64,000 nucleotides of DNA from an uncultured Roseburia sp. (GCA_947642555.1 CANRSX010000002.1:1-64000); one strand, 5' to 3'; positions 49,260-57,877 are shown, counted from the stretch's first letter. Made by a program: numbers and translations. The notes: generated from the sequence alone by a model not told the origin.

Positions 49260-50435
49260 TTATCTCGATGCTTTCACATATGCCTGATCGACCTTAACCA
49301 CCACAAAATACTGTGCGCCGATCCGTTCGGTCACGCCCTGCTGGATTTTGCGCTTCAGCTCGTCGTCCGGGAGCCGGAAGCGGAAGGGCACGATCACGTC
49401 AAAAATCAGATTTGTGTGGCTCGGCCCCTGTACGGCCCTGAAATCGTGGAGCGTGATAATCTCATCGATCGCCTTTACCACGGCGGTCACTTCTGCTTTC
49501 AGCTCGCCGATATGCGCGTCCGAGGTGACGATGGGATCCATGTGGATCGTAGCCTCGCAGCCTAACTTTTCCTTCAGCTCATTTTCCACACAGTCGATCT
49601 CGTCATGGATCACGAGGATATCGCCCTCTGCCGGAACCTCCGCGTGCAGCGAAATCATCTGCCGTCCCGGCCCGTAATCGTGTACGATCAGGTCGTGGAT
49701 GCCGCAGATCCCCGGATGCGACATCACAATCTCATGGATCCGGCTTACAAATTCCTCCTCCGGCGGCTGGCCGAGAAGAGGATTTAAGGTATCGCGCGCG
49801 GCCCCGATGCCCGCGTACAGGATAAAGAGTCCCACCAGCACGCCGCACCACCCGTCGATGTGAAGCCCCGTATAATGTCCGATCAGCGATGCAATCAAAA
49901 CCACACTTGTCGCACACATGTCGCTCAGGCTGTCCATCGCCGTCGCATGCATGGCCGCGGAATCAATCTTTTTTCCGACGCTGTGATTGTAATATGCCAT
50001 ATAAAGCTTTACCAGAACGGACGCCACGAGAATAATCCCGGCAAGCGCGGAAAACTCCGTCGCCTCCGGATGCAGAATCTTCTGAACAGAATCGCGGATC
50101 AGCTCATAAGCCATCAGAAGGATCGCGGCCGCCACAATCAGGCCCGACACATATTCGATCCTCCCGTGCCCGAAGGGATGCTCCGGATCCGGCTTTGCCC
50201 CGGCCAGCTTAAAGCCTGCCAGCGTGACGGCCGAGGAGCCCGCGTCGGACAGGTTGTTAAACGCATCCGCAGTGATCGCAATCGACCTGCTGATCATCCC
50301 GGCAAAAAATTTTCCGGCAAACAGCAGAATATTTAACACAATTCCCAGCATTCCGCACAGCATGCCGTACGACTGGCGGACCTTCATCTGATCGTCCTCT
50401 TCTTTTATCCACAGCTTCGCAAGCAGCCCTATCAT
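49260..50435 (-). CDS. Cation diffusion facilitator (CDF) transporter
   Basis: The 391-residue divalent-metal/H+ antiporter has six membrane helices. Metal-site motifs are visible in AITADAFNNLSDAGSSAVTL (helix 2) and MHATAMDSLSDMCATSVVL (helix 5, H-x-x-x-D), with HPFGHGRIEYVSGLIVA between. The cytoplasmic C-terminal domain includes HDLIVHDYGPGRQMISLHAE and ends in an extra 80-residue segment. It likely exports Zn2+, Mn2+ or Fe2+. It is 12 nt downstream of the signal peptidase gene, in one operon. Confidence 0.9.
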   Translation of the reverse strand: MIGLLAKLWIKEEDDQMKVRQSYGMLCGMLGIVLNILLFAGKFFAGMISRSIAITADAFNNLSDAGSSAVTLAGFKLAGAKPDPEHPFGHGRIEYVSGLIVAAAILLMAYELIRDSVQKILHPEATEFSALAGIILVASVLVKLYMAYYNHSVGKKIDSAAMHATAMDSLSDMCATSVVLIASLIGHYTGLHIDGWCGVLVGLFILYAGIGAARDTLNPLLGQPPEEEFVSRIHEIVMSHPGICGIHDLIVHDYGPGRQMISLHAEVPAEGDILVIHDEIDCVENELKEKLGCEATIHMDPIVTSDAHIGELKAEVTAVVKAIDEIITLHDFRAVQGPSHTNLIFDVIVPFRFRLPDDELKRKIQQGVTERIGAQYFVVVKVDQAYVKASR

Positions 50436-50447
50436 ATCCGTCTCTCC

Positions 50448-51128
50448 CTATTCCAGCTTTCCGATATCCGAAAAAGGCCAGTACACGACCATCGCCTTCC
50501 CGAGAATCTTTTCCTCATATACATATGTGTTCGTCCAGTACCGCGCATCCCAGGAATCATTCCGGTTATCGCCGAGCATCAGATACGCGTCCTGCGGGAT
50601 TTCGAAGTGGTAATCCCCTGTGGCCACGGTCCATGTCTCCTTCAGATACGGCTCCGGCATGGGTTCCGCGGCGCCGTTTAAATAGATCTGGCCCTCATGG
50701 ATATCCACAATCTCGCCAGGCAGCCCGATCACGCGTTTGACATATAAGTCCGCTTCATTGTCCGGGTAGCGGAAAATCACGATATCTCCGCGCTCCGGCG
50801 TGTGTTTCAGATAAGCAAGACGGTTTCCGATCAGACGGTCGCCCGGCATGATCGTATTCTCCATGGAACCGGTCGGGACATCCGCATTGATTACGACAAA
50901 TGTCTTCAGCAGGATTCCGGCCAGCAGCGCCAGCCCGAACGGTACCACCCAGCTCAAAATCTCATGAAACAGGGAAAACTCTTCCTTTTCATCCCCGCCG
51001 CTCTCTGGCGTCCGCCGCCGCGGCCTGTCTGAATCCGCCTCTTCTCCTGAAGCTGCGCGTCCCTGCACGTCTGTGTTCACTTCCGTATCCTCAGACAGAT
51101 CCTCCACTATAATATCCCTGTGCCTCAT
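50448..51128 (-). CDS. lepB: Signal peptidase I (Ser-Lys type)
   Basis: The 226-residue protein has one N-terminal membrane helix (LSWVVPFGLALLAGILLKTF) after a charged 50-residue cytoplasmic region. The nucleophile is Ser88 in VPTGSMENTI and the general base Lys131 in YVKRVIGLPGE; LMLGDNRNDSWDARYW is the conserved box E. It removes general Sec signal peptides, in contrast to the SipW enzyme of the fibre operon. The binding site is AGAGAGAAGG before ATG. Confidence 0.93.
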   Translation of the reverse strand: MRHRDIIVEDLSEDTEVNTDVQGRAASGEEADSDRPRRRTPESGGDEKEEFSLFHEILSWVVPFGLALLAGILLKTFVVINADVPTGSMENTIMPGDRLIGNRLAYLKHTPERGDIVIFRYPDNEADLYVKRVIGLPGEIVDIHEGQIYLNGAAEPMPEPYLKETWTVATGDYHFEIPQDAYLMLGDNRNDSWDARYWTNTYVYEEKILGKAMVVYWPFSDIGKLE

Positions 51129-51192
51129 CCTTCTCTCTCCATCTAAACGCCCGTCCTGTGCGCTTTTGCACGGATCCTGCCGCGGGCTTATT

Positions 51193-51241
51193 TGATGACG
51201 CCGGGATCAGAAGGTCATACTGTTCTGACCCTGGCGTCATC
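51193..51241. terminator. Large hairpin between lepB and the ABC permease gene
   Basis: ATGACGCC and GGCGTCAT form the outer stem, with GATCAGAA/TTCTGACC inside. No T-run follows on the minus strand, so it may be a weak terminator or an mRNA-end hairpin for the permease gene. Confidence 0.5.
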
Positions 51242-51252
51242 TGACTATTTTA

Positions 51253-52407
51253 TCACAGAATCTGGAAAAAGGCAAAAAATTCGATGGAGCCGGCCAGCAA
51301 AAGCAGGATGGCCGGGACGACATATTTTCTCGGGTGATGCCAGAGGTCGTTCTCAATCGGAGCATTCCGGATCGGGCAGAACCATTCTAAGAGGACGGAG
51401 CACACCGCGCCGGTCAGCGCAAAGAGACATGCCGCCGCGATCATCGGAGCTGTAACGCCGCCGTTCTGGATTTCCAGACTGCCAAGGAAAATCAGATCCG
51501 CTGCCAGATTGCTGAAAAAGATGAACAGGCAGTAGGGCGCGCAGAATGCCCTTCCCTGGCCGGGAAGAAAACGGACCGCCTGCCGCAATGCCGGGTCCGA
51601 GGAGAGCAGGATGCAGACCGGCGTATTTAAGGACAGGATCGCAAAGCCGACCAAAACAAACGATATGCCGTCCATTTCCCGGAACAGAAACGGCAGTACG
51701 CAGGCCACTCCCCACAGAATCAGCGTATTGGTCATATAATTTTTGTGACTGTTCATATAGCGCAGAAAATAGCGAAATACGGAATGGCGCACATGCCGCT
51801 TTACGACATGCCGGTGTTCCCGCTCCTCCTGATAAAAGGAATAGCCGTCCGCCCTTAGCAGCAGCGCGGCGGAAATTGCGCTCCCGGCAGCAGGCAGCAG
51901 GAAAAACCACGAATGGTTTCCCAAAAACAGAATCGCCGCAGCACAAGCCAGGGCCAGCGGTCCGCCCACGTACCGGTGGTTTTTTCTGGAGAACACGGCG
52001 GCAGGCGTCAGAACACCGTTTATCGCGCAGAGGATACTCCCCGCGATCGCGGCCGGGCGCTGAACTGATACCGCGAGCAATACGGCAAGGAGCAGGACGG
52101 TTTTTGTAAAGAGCGTATACACGCCCAGCGCTCCCACATACGAAACGACAAATTTCCGGTCCGAAAAGGGCAGCATAAACCGGTTTTTCATCTCCGCGGC
52201 ATGATCTTCTGCGGACAGGGCCTGCCACATCACACCGGCCGTAAAGGCGCCGGTCGCCAGGTACAGAAACGGCGGTGCAATCCGCACGCGAAGGTCAGCG
52301 ATATGAAGCCCCCAGAAGACGACCAGGCAGATAAAAAGTGACCGCTTCAGCTTCTCAGAGTTTACTCCAAACAGTTTTCTGGCAAGTTCCTTATCTGTCA
52401 TTTTCAT
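51253..52407 (-). CDS. ABC-2-type exporter permease (family not recognised)
   Basis: This 384-residue, highly hydrophobic protein has about ten membrane segments, for example FICLVVFWGLHIADL, YLATGAFTAGVMWQAL and IAAACLFALTGAVCSVLL. It has no recognisable motif, but it is encoded directly after an ABC ATPase gene and overlaps it by 17 nt, so it is almost certainly the membrane partner. ATG 52407 (MKMTDKELARKLFG) is chosen over an ATG 48 nt earlier inside the ATPase gene. Regulation by the nearby two-component system suggests export of a peptide or lipid-active compound, but the substrate is unknown. Confidence 0.7.
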   Translation of the reverse strand: MKMTDKELARKLFGVNSEKLKRSLFICLVVFWGLHIADLRVRIAPPFLYLATGAFTAGVMWQALSAEDHAAEMKNRFMLPFSDRKFVVSYVGALGVYTLFTKTVLLLAVLLAVSVQRPAAIAGSILCAINGVLTPAAVFSRKNHRYVGGPLALACAAAILFLGNHSWFFLLPAAGSAISAALLLRADGYSFYQEEREHRHVVKRHVRHSVFRYFLRYMNSHKNYMTNTLILWGVACVLPFLFREMDGISFVLVGFAILSLNTPVCILLSSDPALRQAVRFLPGQGRAFCAPYCLFIFFSNLAADLIFLGSLEIQNGGVTAPMIAAACLFALTGAVCSVLLEWFCPIRNAPIENDLWHHPRKYVVPAILLLLAGSIEFFAFFQIL

Positions 52408-53098
52408 AGCGCAGCGCCTCCCGGATCTTTGATGTCTCGATGTCTCCCTGTTCAAACGTCTGCCGGATTTTCCCGCCCTCTAAGACAAGGACCCGGTCCG
52501 AGGTCAGTGTAATGCTCTCCAGGATATGGGAGGAAAAAAGAACCGTCCCATATTCCCGGTAGCCCGCGATCTGCCGATACAGATATTCCGTACTCTCAAA
52601 ATCCAGCCCGTTGACCGGCTCATCGAGCAGAAGCAGCGCCGGCCTTAACGCAAAGGCAGTGATCAGAAACGCCTTTTTGCGGTTGCCGGTGGAGAGATCC
52701 TTTAGCAGGACGTCCTCAAACGCCTCAAAATGAAACCCGGCTGCAAGCTCCGACACATCGGGCTGTTTTTTTCCATAGGCGGAAAAAACATAAGAAAGGT
52801 ACTCGCGGAAGGTAAAATACGGAAATGAGGCATCCTCCGCAAATACGGTGTAGCGGCTGGTCTTAAAGGCCCGGTCCCGCAGGTTTACCGGCTTTCCGCA
52901 GAACCGGATCCCGTCTGCGCGAAAACCGGAATGCAGTCCGGACAACACGTTTAAAAATGTCGTCTTCCCGGCTCCGTTTAACCCGATCAGCCCCACTGCC
53001 TCATGCTCCTTTAACCCGATCGAAAAACCGGACAGGACGGGTTTTTCACTGTCGTACCATGCATTCAGATTGTCCGTCTCAAGAAGAAAGCCTGCCAT
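52391..53098 (-). CDS. ABC transporter ATP-binding protein
   Basis: About 235 residues. Walker A is GLNGAGKTTFLN, the signature is the variant LSTGNRKKAFLIT (instead of LSGGQ), Walker B is LLLLDEPVNGLD and the H-loop FSSHILES. The diverged signature fits drug- or bacteriocin-resistance ABC-2 exporters. ATG 53098 lies 9 nt after AAAGGAGG and is preferred over the ATG two codons upstream, which is too close. It starts 2 nt after the stop of a 58-residue membrane protein gene. Confidence 0.9.
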   Translation of the reverse strand: MAGFLLETDNLNAWYDSEKPVLSGFSIGLKEHEAVGLIGLNGAGKTTFLNVLSGLHSGFRADGIRFCGKPVNLRDRAFKTSRYTVFAEDASFPYFTFREYLSYVFSAYGKKQPDVSELAAGFHFEAFEDVLLKDLSTGNRKKAFLITAFALRPALLLLDEPVNGLDFESTEYLYRQIAGYREYGTVLFSSHILESITLTSDRVLVLEGGKIRQTFEQGDIETSKIREALRYENDR

Positions 53099-53100
53099 TG

Positions 53101-53277
53101 TCATCTGCCTCCTTTTTTATCCTGTTCCTTTTTCCATGTCGTGTATGCGGAGAAAAGAAAGGCTCCTCCCAGCACGACATAGAGTCCGGCCATTTCGATA
53201 CTGCCTCCCATACCGGTGATAACGGCTGCGGCCAGCCAGATCAGTCCCATAATCCCACGAATATATACATGTCTCAT
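53101..53277 (-). CDS. Small membrane protein, 58 residues, co-encoded with the ABC exporter
   Basis: It reads MRHVYIRGIMGLIWLAAAVI, then TGMGGSIEMAGLYVVLGGAF and LFSAYTTWKKEQDKKGGR. Two membrane helices (about 8-23 and 28-46) are followed by a basic tail. GGGAGG lies 7 nt before the ATG. The stop is 2 nt from the ATPase start, so the three genes form one translational unit. I do not recognise a family; it may be a small exporter subunit or an immunity-like peptide. Confidence 0.65.
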   Translation of the reverse strand: MRHVYIRGIMGLIWLAAAVITGMGGSIEMAGLYVVLGGAFLFSAYTTWKKEQDKKGGR

Positions 53278-53328
53278 TCTTCTGCCTCCCTGATTGTTTT
53301 TTGTTTTGTTCTGTCTGTATCATAGCGC

Positions 53329-53364
53329 AAAAAGAAAGCCGACGCGGAACTGTCCGCAATCGGC
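53329..53364 (-). terminator. Intrinsic terminator after the histidine kinase gene
   Basis: On the minus strand GCCGA with TCGGC (53338-53364) encloses a GCGGA/TCCGC inner stem and is followed by TTTCTTTTT. A TATGAT (53319-53324) directly after it could serve as the -10 of a separate ABC-exporter promoter. Confidence 0.7.
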
Positions 53365-53382
53365 AGGTTTTTGACCGTGAAT

Positions 53383-54684
53383 TTATGAGGTTGTTTCCAC
53401 ACCCTGGAAAAAGAGCGTGGCGACGGCGCGAAATGTGTGTTCCGTATAGGAGGTCTGCACGGTACCGTCATACTTTTCGGCGGCGGTCCTGGCGCTTTTT
53501 AAGCCCCAGCCGTGCAGCCCGTTTTCTTCCTTCTGCGTGATCAGCGCCCCGTCCCTCTGGATGGGAGGAGCAGAAAAGCTGTTCTCGACTTTTATGACGA
53601 GCATCTGATGGATGCGCCGGATCGTAAGCCGGACGAACCGGTTCTCCTTTTCGGGTATCGTTCTGGCGGCCTCCAGCGCATTGTCGAGAAGATTTCCCAC
53701 AATCGCGCACAGATCGGCGCTCCGCAGGTTCGTGCGGCGTGGAAATTCCACCTGTATCTGATATTGTATTCCCGCTGCCCTGGCGGCCTGTACCTTGCTG
53801 CTGATGAGATAATCGACCGTCTCATCCCCGGTCCACACGGTATCCGCCATTTCCCGCACCGGCGCCTGCAGATCATCCAGATATTGCAGAGCCTGTTCCG
53901 GTTTCTGGCTGACAAGAAGCCGGCGGAGCGCGCCGATATGGTTATGAAGGTCGTGAAACAGCTTCGCGTTCAGCGCATAGACGCGATTCAGCTCCGTATA
54001 TTCGCGCTCCAGCATCCCGGCCTGCTCGGCTTTTAACCGCGCAAGCTCCCGTTCCATCTCATACTGCCGGTTTATGTGAAACACCAGCACGGACATCATC
54101 AGCACGACCGATAAGATCGTCCACATATTCAGCACATCGCCCTCAATCGTCAGAACCGTCTGCTCCGACAGCGTCACCACCGCAAGGAAACCTGCCACAG
54201 AAACTACAGATATCACGCGAAAGGCTTCTTTTTCCGTGAGATCCGGATGGCTCCAGAGATACCATACGGCCGCAGCAAAGAGCGCGTAAAGCAGCCAGGC
54301 GGCAGTCTGTCCGTATCCGGTCCGGTGATCCAGAAACGCCGGGGAGCAGAAGACCACGCCGGCCCACGCCGCGATCAGAAACTGCCAGAAGGCGACCGCG
54401 ATCTCATAATAGATCCCGATAAACAGGCACATCCTGACGTCTGGCCCATGGAAACGGGCCGCGCAGACGGCCAGCCATACCGTTTCCGCCGCCATGCGGT
54501 AAACCTCCGGGCAGCCTGTCGCGGACAAAAGGAGGGAAAGAACGGCGATTCCGCACAGCGCCAGGGCGATGCGCCCTTTCCCCGGGTTTCCCGCCGATAA
54601 GAACCGGAATATCAGAAGCAGGCCGGTCACGGCTCTCACGCCCGATGCCGCGACGGCGGAAATCAGAAGAAACAGGGCCGTCAT
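53383..54684 (-). CDS. GHKL-domain sensor histidine kinase (AgrC-like)
   Basis: The 433-residue protein has an N-terminal sensor of about six membrane helices, a short coiled coil (MERELARLKAEQAGMLEREY) and a cytoplasmic kinase part. The phospho-acceptor is in AKLFHDLHNHIGALRRLL and the GHKL ATPase has the N-box NLLDNALEAARTI with a GWGLKSARTAAEKYDG G-box. It is of the peptide-sensing AgrC/ComD type. It overlaps the response-regulator gene by 4 nt. Confidence 0.88.
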   Translation of the reverse strand: MTALFLLISAVAASGVRAVTGLLLIFRFLSAGNPGKGRIALALCGIAVLSLLLSATGCPEVYRMAAETVWLAVCAARFHGPDVRMCLFIGIYYEIAVAFWQFLIAAWAGVVFCSPAFLDHRTGYGQTAAWLLYALFAAAVWYLWSHPDLTEKEAFRVISVVSVAGFLAVVTLSEQTVLTIEGDVLNMWTILSVVLMMSVLVFHINRQYEMERELARLKAEQAGMLEREYTELNRVYALNAKLFHDLHNHIGALRRLLVSQKPEQALQYLDDLQAPVREMADTVWTGDETVDYLISSKVQAARAAGIQYQIQVEFPRRTNLRSADLCAIVGNLLDNALEAARTIPEKENRFVRLTIRRIHQMLVIKVENSFSAPPIQRDGALITQKEENGLHGWGLKSARTAAEKYDGTVQTSYTEHTFRAVATLFFQGVETTS

Positions 54685-55400
54685 ATGTGTGTCCCCCAGT
54701 ACGTGTTAATCTGTTCTTTTACCTCCTGCAGATGCGAACGGCTGATCGGAAGTGCATCGCCGTTTTTTAACACCGCCGTCCCGTCCTTAATCTGCATGAT
54801 ATGGATCATATTCACGATACAGCCCCGGTCCGTGTAGATAAATTCATCCGCATCCAGCTCCTCATAGACCTGCTGGAGGCTTTTGCGGACTTTGGATACA
54901 CCGCTGTTTGTAGTAATAATTGCGTTTTTCCCGTCGCGCTCAATATAGTAAATGCTCCGGTATGGGATTTTTTCGAGCCGGCTGTTCGTCTGAATGGTAT
55001 ATGCTTTTCCGTCCTCGAGCCCGATCAGCTTCACCGCGTCCCGTATCGCCGCCGGAAGACGCCTGTCCTTGTCGTCCTTGGGCACATAGCGGAAGACGGA
55101 CAGCTCAAATGCGTCTATGGCGTATTCGATGTGGGAGGTGATAAAAATAATCTTTACGTCCGGCAGATACGGACGGATCTTGTGCGCGAGATCCATTCCC
55201 GTATTTCCCGGCATCTCGATGTCGAGCAGAATCAGGTCATAGAAAAAATGATCCTCCGCGATATCGTAGAGCAGATTATCGCCGGACGTGTAGGTTTCGA
55301 TCTCACCGGCGCTTCTGCACTGTTTCAGACAGGTCTCTGTCATTTCCTTATGGGTCAGGACGGCTTTTGCATCGTCGTCGCAAATTGCAATGTGCAGCAT
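54681..55400 (-). CDS. LytTR-family response regulator (AgrA-like)
   Basis: It has 239 residues. The receiver domain carries the acidic pocket DDD at 8-10 and phospho-acceptor Asp60 in LILLDIEMPGNTGMDL. The C-terminal LytTR DNA-binding domain reads YTIQTNSRLEKIPYRSIYYI, ERDGKNAIIT, then FIYTDRGCIVNMIHI. The ATG is 1 nt after the tyrS stop, with AAGGTGA within the tyrS end, so it is read from the T-box-controlled tyrS transcript unless a promoter lies inside tyrS. Its partner kinase follows. Confidence 0.9.
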   Translation of the reverse strand: MLHIAICDDDAKAVLTHKEMTETCLKQCRSAGEIETYTSGDNLLYDIAEDHFFYDLILLDIEMPGNTGMDLAHKIRPYLPDVKIIFITSHIEYAIDAFELSVFRYVPKDDKDRRLPAAIRDAVKLIGLEDGKAYTIQTNSRLEKIPYRSIYYIERDGKNAIITTNSGVSKVRKSLQQVYEELDADEFIYTDRGCIVNMIHIMQIKDGTAVLKNGDALPISRSHLQEVKEQINTYWGTHI

Positions 55401-55401
55401 T

Positions 55402-56628
55402 TTATTTCACAATCACCTTCACAAATTTCTTTTTCCCGCGCTTTACGATCAGCCCGTCCCCGCCGAAGGAGGATGCGTCATATGTCGTCTTAATATCCGT
55501 GATCTTCTGATCCGCGACGGAAACGCCGCCCTGCTCCACGGCACGTCTCGCATCGGAGCGGGAGGCTGCCAGCTCCGTGCGCACCAGAAGCGCGAGGATA
55601 TCCATCGCCCCGTCCGCAAAATCCGCGTCGGAGAGCTCTGTGGTCGGCATATGCGCCAGGTCGCCGCCGCCCGCAAAAAGCGCGTGGGACGCGGCTTTCG
55701 CCTTTTCGGCTTCCTCGTCGCCATGCACCAGCTTTGTCAGCTCGTATGCAAGAATCTCCTTTGCCTGGTTTAACTGCGCGCCCTCCCAGTCGTTCATCGC
55801 GTCGATCTCCTCGAGCGGGAGGAAGGTCAGCATGCGGATGCAGTTTAAGACGTCGGCGTCCGCGACATTTCTCCAGTACTGGAAAAACTCAAACGGGGTG
55901 GTCTTTGCCGGGTCGAGCCAGACAGCGCCCGACTGGGTCTTGCCCATCTTCTTCCCCTCGGAATTTAAGAGCAGGTTGATGGTCATCGCGTAGGCGTCTT
56001 TGCCGAGCTTGCGCCGGATCAGCTCCGTGCCGCCTAACATGTTGCTCCACTGGTCATCGCCGCCGAACTGCATATTGCAGCCGTATTTCTGGTACAGGCT
56101 GTAAAAGTCGTAGCTCTGCATAATCATGTAGTTGAATTCCAGGAAGCTTAAGCCTTTCTCCATGCGCTGCTTATAGCATTCCGCGGTCAGCATGCGGTTG
56201 ACGGAAAAGTGCGCGCCCACCTCGCGGAGCACGTCGATGTAATTTAAGTCCATCAGCCAGTCAGCGTTGTTTACCATCAGAGCCTTACCCTCCGAAAAAT
56301 CGATAAAGCGGCTCATCTGTTCTTTGAAGCAGTCACAGTTGTGCTGAATGGTTTCCGGTGTCATCATCTGACGCATGTCGGTGCGTCCGGAGGGGTCTCC
56401 GATCATGGCGGTGCCGCCGCCGATTAATGCGATGGGGCGGTTCCCGGCCATCTGCAGGCGCTTCATCAGGCAGAGCGCCATAAAATGTCCGACGTGCAGG
56501 CTGTCCGCCGTGGGATCAAAGCCAATGTAAAAGGTTGCTTTGCCGTTATTGATCAGATCTTTGATTTCTTTCTCGTCGGTCACCTGGGCGATTAAGCCGC
56601 GGGCGACCAGCTCGTCGTAAAGTGTCAT
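55402..56628 (-). CDS. tyrS: Tyrosyl-tRNA synthetase
   Basis: The 408-residue class I synthetase charges tRNA-Tyr. Landmarks are YIGFDPTADSLHVGHFMALC (HIGH-like HVGH), the tyrosine pocket QSYDFYSLYQKYGCNMQFGG DDQW, the KMSKS-like motif GKKMGKTQSG and a C-terminal S4 RNA-binding domain. Regulation is by the T-box leader immediately upstream. Confidence 0.95.
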   Translation of the reverse strand: MTLYDELVARGLIAQVTDEKEIKDLINNGKATFYIGFDPTADSLHVGHFMALCLMKRLQMAGNRPIALIGGGTAMIGDPSGRTDMRQMMTPETIQHNCDCFKEQMSRFIDFSEGKALMVNNADWLMDLNYIDVLREVGAHFSVNRMLTAECYKQRMEKGLSFLEFNYMIMQSYDFYSLYQKYGCNMQFGGDDQWSNMLGGTELIRRKLGKDAYAMTINLLLNSEGKKMGKTQSGAVWLDPAKTTPFEFFQYWRNVADADVLNCIRMLTFLPLEEIDAMNDWEGAQLNQAKEILAYELTKLVHGDEEAEKAKAASHALFAGGGDLAHMPTTELSDADFADGAMDILALLVRTELAASRSDARRAVEQGGVSVADQKITDIKTTYDASSFGGDGLIVKRGKKKFVKVIVK

Positions 56629-56639
56629 GGGTGTCTCCT

Positions 56640-56940
56640 TTCATAAAAAAATCCTTCCCGGTGCAGGACCGGAAAGGACGCGTATACGTGTTACCACCTT
56701 TCTTTACAGACAGCTCGCACTGCCTGCCTCACGAAGTGTCCGACAACACTTCAGCGCTTGTAACGTGCGCCGCTACGTCACAGCCTACTGGATGACTTCG
56801 GATCAAAGCCATGTTCGGTGTGAAGCTCGGGGATGTATTCAAAGTAAGCTTCCCATGCGCCTCTCATCCGCCGGCTGCTTTCTGTCTGTTTCACTCACTT
56901 TTACTTCTTCCCGTCAAAGCCTGTTACTGCTTCAGTTACT
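56640..56940 (-). promoter_or_regulatory. T-box leader (tyrosine) upstream of tyrS
   Basis: On the minus strand the leader ends in the T-box sequence AAGGTGGTAACACG (56687-56700) and a terminator (CCTTTCCGGT/ACCGGGAAGG, 56652-56680) followed by seven T residues. A specifier-loop context GAATACATC, holding the Tyr codon TAC, lies in the stem I region near 56835. Uncharged tRNA-Tyr pairs with the specifier and the T-box and favours readthrough. The T-box sequence is slightly divergent from AGGGTGGNACCGCG but unmistakable. Confidence 0.9.
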
Positions 56941-56943
56941 GGT

Positions 56944-56972
56944 ATTATAGACAGAGCGGAGCGGGTTGTCAA
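56944..56972 (-). promoter_or_regulatory. Consensus promoter of the tyrS T-box transcript
   Basis: Minus strand TTGACA (56967-56972), 17-nt spacer, TATAAT (56944-56949): a perfect sigma-A consensus. A fragment of the repeat family abuts the upstream side. Confidence 0.85.
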
Positions 56973-56976
56973 CATT

Positions 56977-57004
56977 TTTTGCGAATGGCGCAGGCTGAAC
57001 TTTA
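56977..57004 (+). repeat. Repeat element, right-end fragment (copy F)
   Basis: Only the right end, TTGCGAATGGCGCAGGCTGA followed by ACTTT, is present, directly upstream of the tyrS promoter. Confidence 0.6.
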
Positions 57005-57085
57005 ATTTTTTGTAAGTATTCGTATAAAACATTGCCGGATCAGAAATAATATCCCTATCCAGACTAAAAGAAAGAGGGTAAAACA

Positions 57086-57544
57086 ATGATTTTAAGCGAA
57101 AAAGAGACCGCGGCAATCAAGGATCTTCAGACACAGGAGGAGACCTGCATCGAGAAATACGGGAAATACTGTGCGCAGGCAAAGGATCCGGTGCTGGTAA
57201 ATCTGTTTACCGAGTTAAAAAAGGACGAGCAGCAGCACTACGATTCCCTGGGTCAGGTCTTAAGCGGATCGGTGCCGTCCTGCAACTGCAACGACCGCCA
57301 CGGCAAGGAGTACAACCCGACGGCGACCTACGATGCGGTCAGCATGTCCGAGGACAAGAAATCCGACTGCTTCCTGGCCACCGACTGTATCGGGACGGAG
57401 AAGATGGTATCTTCCGAATATAATAAGGACGTGTTTGTTTTCGGGGATTCCGATATCCGCAAGCTGCTGGCGGACATCCAGATCGAGGAGCAGAATCACG
57501 CGGAGATGCTCTACAAGTATAAGACGGTAAACGGAATGGCATAA
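57086..57544 (+). CDS. Ferritin-like / CotF-type spore coat protein
   Basis: The 152-residue protein is mostly helical. Two ferritin-like helical hairpins are suggested by LQTQEETCIEKYGKYCAQAK, LFTELKKDEQQHYDSLGQVL and IRKLLADIQIEEQNHAEMLY, with E-x-x-H pairs. A Cys-rich loop (SVPSCNCNDRHGKEYN) separates them. Clostridial proteins of this type are annotated as CotF-like coat proteins. It starts after AGAGGGTAAAACA and is monocistronic. Coat role versus metal-binding ferritin-like role is undecided. Confidence 0.75.
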   Translation: MILSEKETAAIKDLQTQEETCIEKYGKYCAQAKDPVLVNLFTELKKDEQQHYDSLGQVLSGSVPSCNCNDRHGKEYNPTATYDAVSMSEDKKSDCFLATDCIGTEKMVSSEYNKDVFVFGDSDIRKLLADIQIEEQNHAEMLYKYKTVNGMA

Positions 57545-57594
57545 TCCGCGTCATAACCAGAAGGTTGCGGAAGAAAAATCAAACAGGTATAATG

Positions 57595-57633
57595 AATGAG
57601 ACGGTGGCGCTGCGGTGCATCGTCTCATTTTAT
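57595..57633 (+). terminator. Intrinsic terminator of the coat-like gene
   Basis: AATGAGACG (57595-57603) pairs with CGTCTCATT (57621-57629), followed by TTATT. A possible promoter (TTGCGG 57565, 17 nt, TATAAT 57588) precedes it, so a very short transcript could also start here. Confidence 0.7.
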
Positions 57634-57636
57634 TGT

Positions 57637-57797
57637 AAAAGTTCAGCCAGTCGGAATCGTATGGGTGAAAATCGTGCTCGCACGAATTTTCACCCATCGG
57701 TTTCGACTGAGGGAGCGCCCGTATATGAGCAAAAATAAGTCGCAAAGCGACGGAGAGCGCTGCAAGCGCAGTTTTGCGAATGGCGCGGGCTGAACGT
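57637..57797 (+). repeat. Interspersed repeat element, copy E (full length)
   Basis: Starts AAAAGTTCAGCCAGTCGG and ends GCGAATGGCGCGGGCTGAAC. Its first 110 bp match copy B at 12878 almost base for base, including GAGCGCCCGTATATGAGCAA. Like copy B it begins only a few nt after a terminator. Confidence 0.75.
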
Positions 57798-57877
57798 TCA
57801 TTAACTTTTCTCCATAAAAGTTTAAAATTACCGGGACCAATTCCGGTTCTCATACATCTAATCTATGTAACAGCAAA

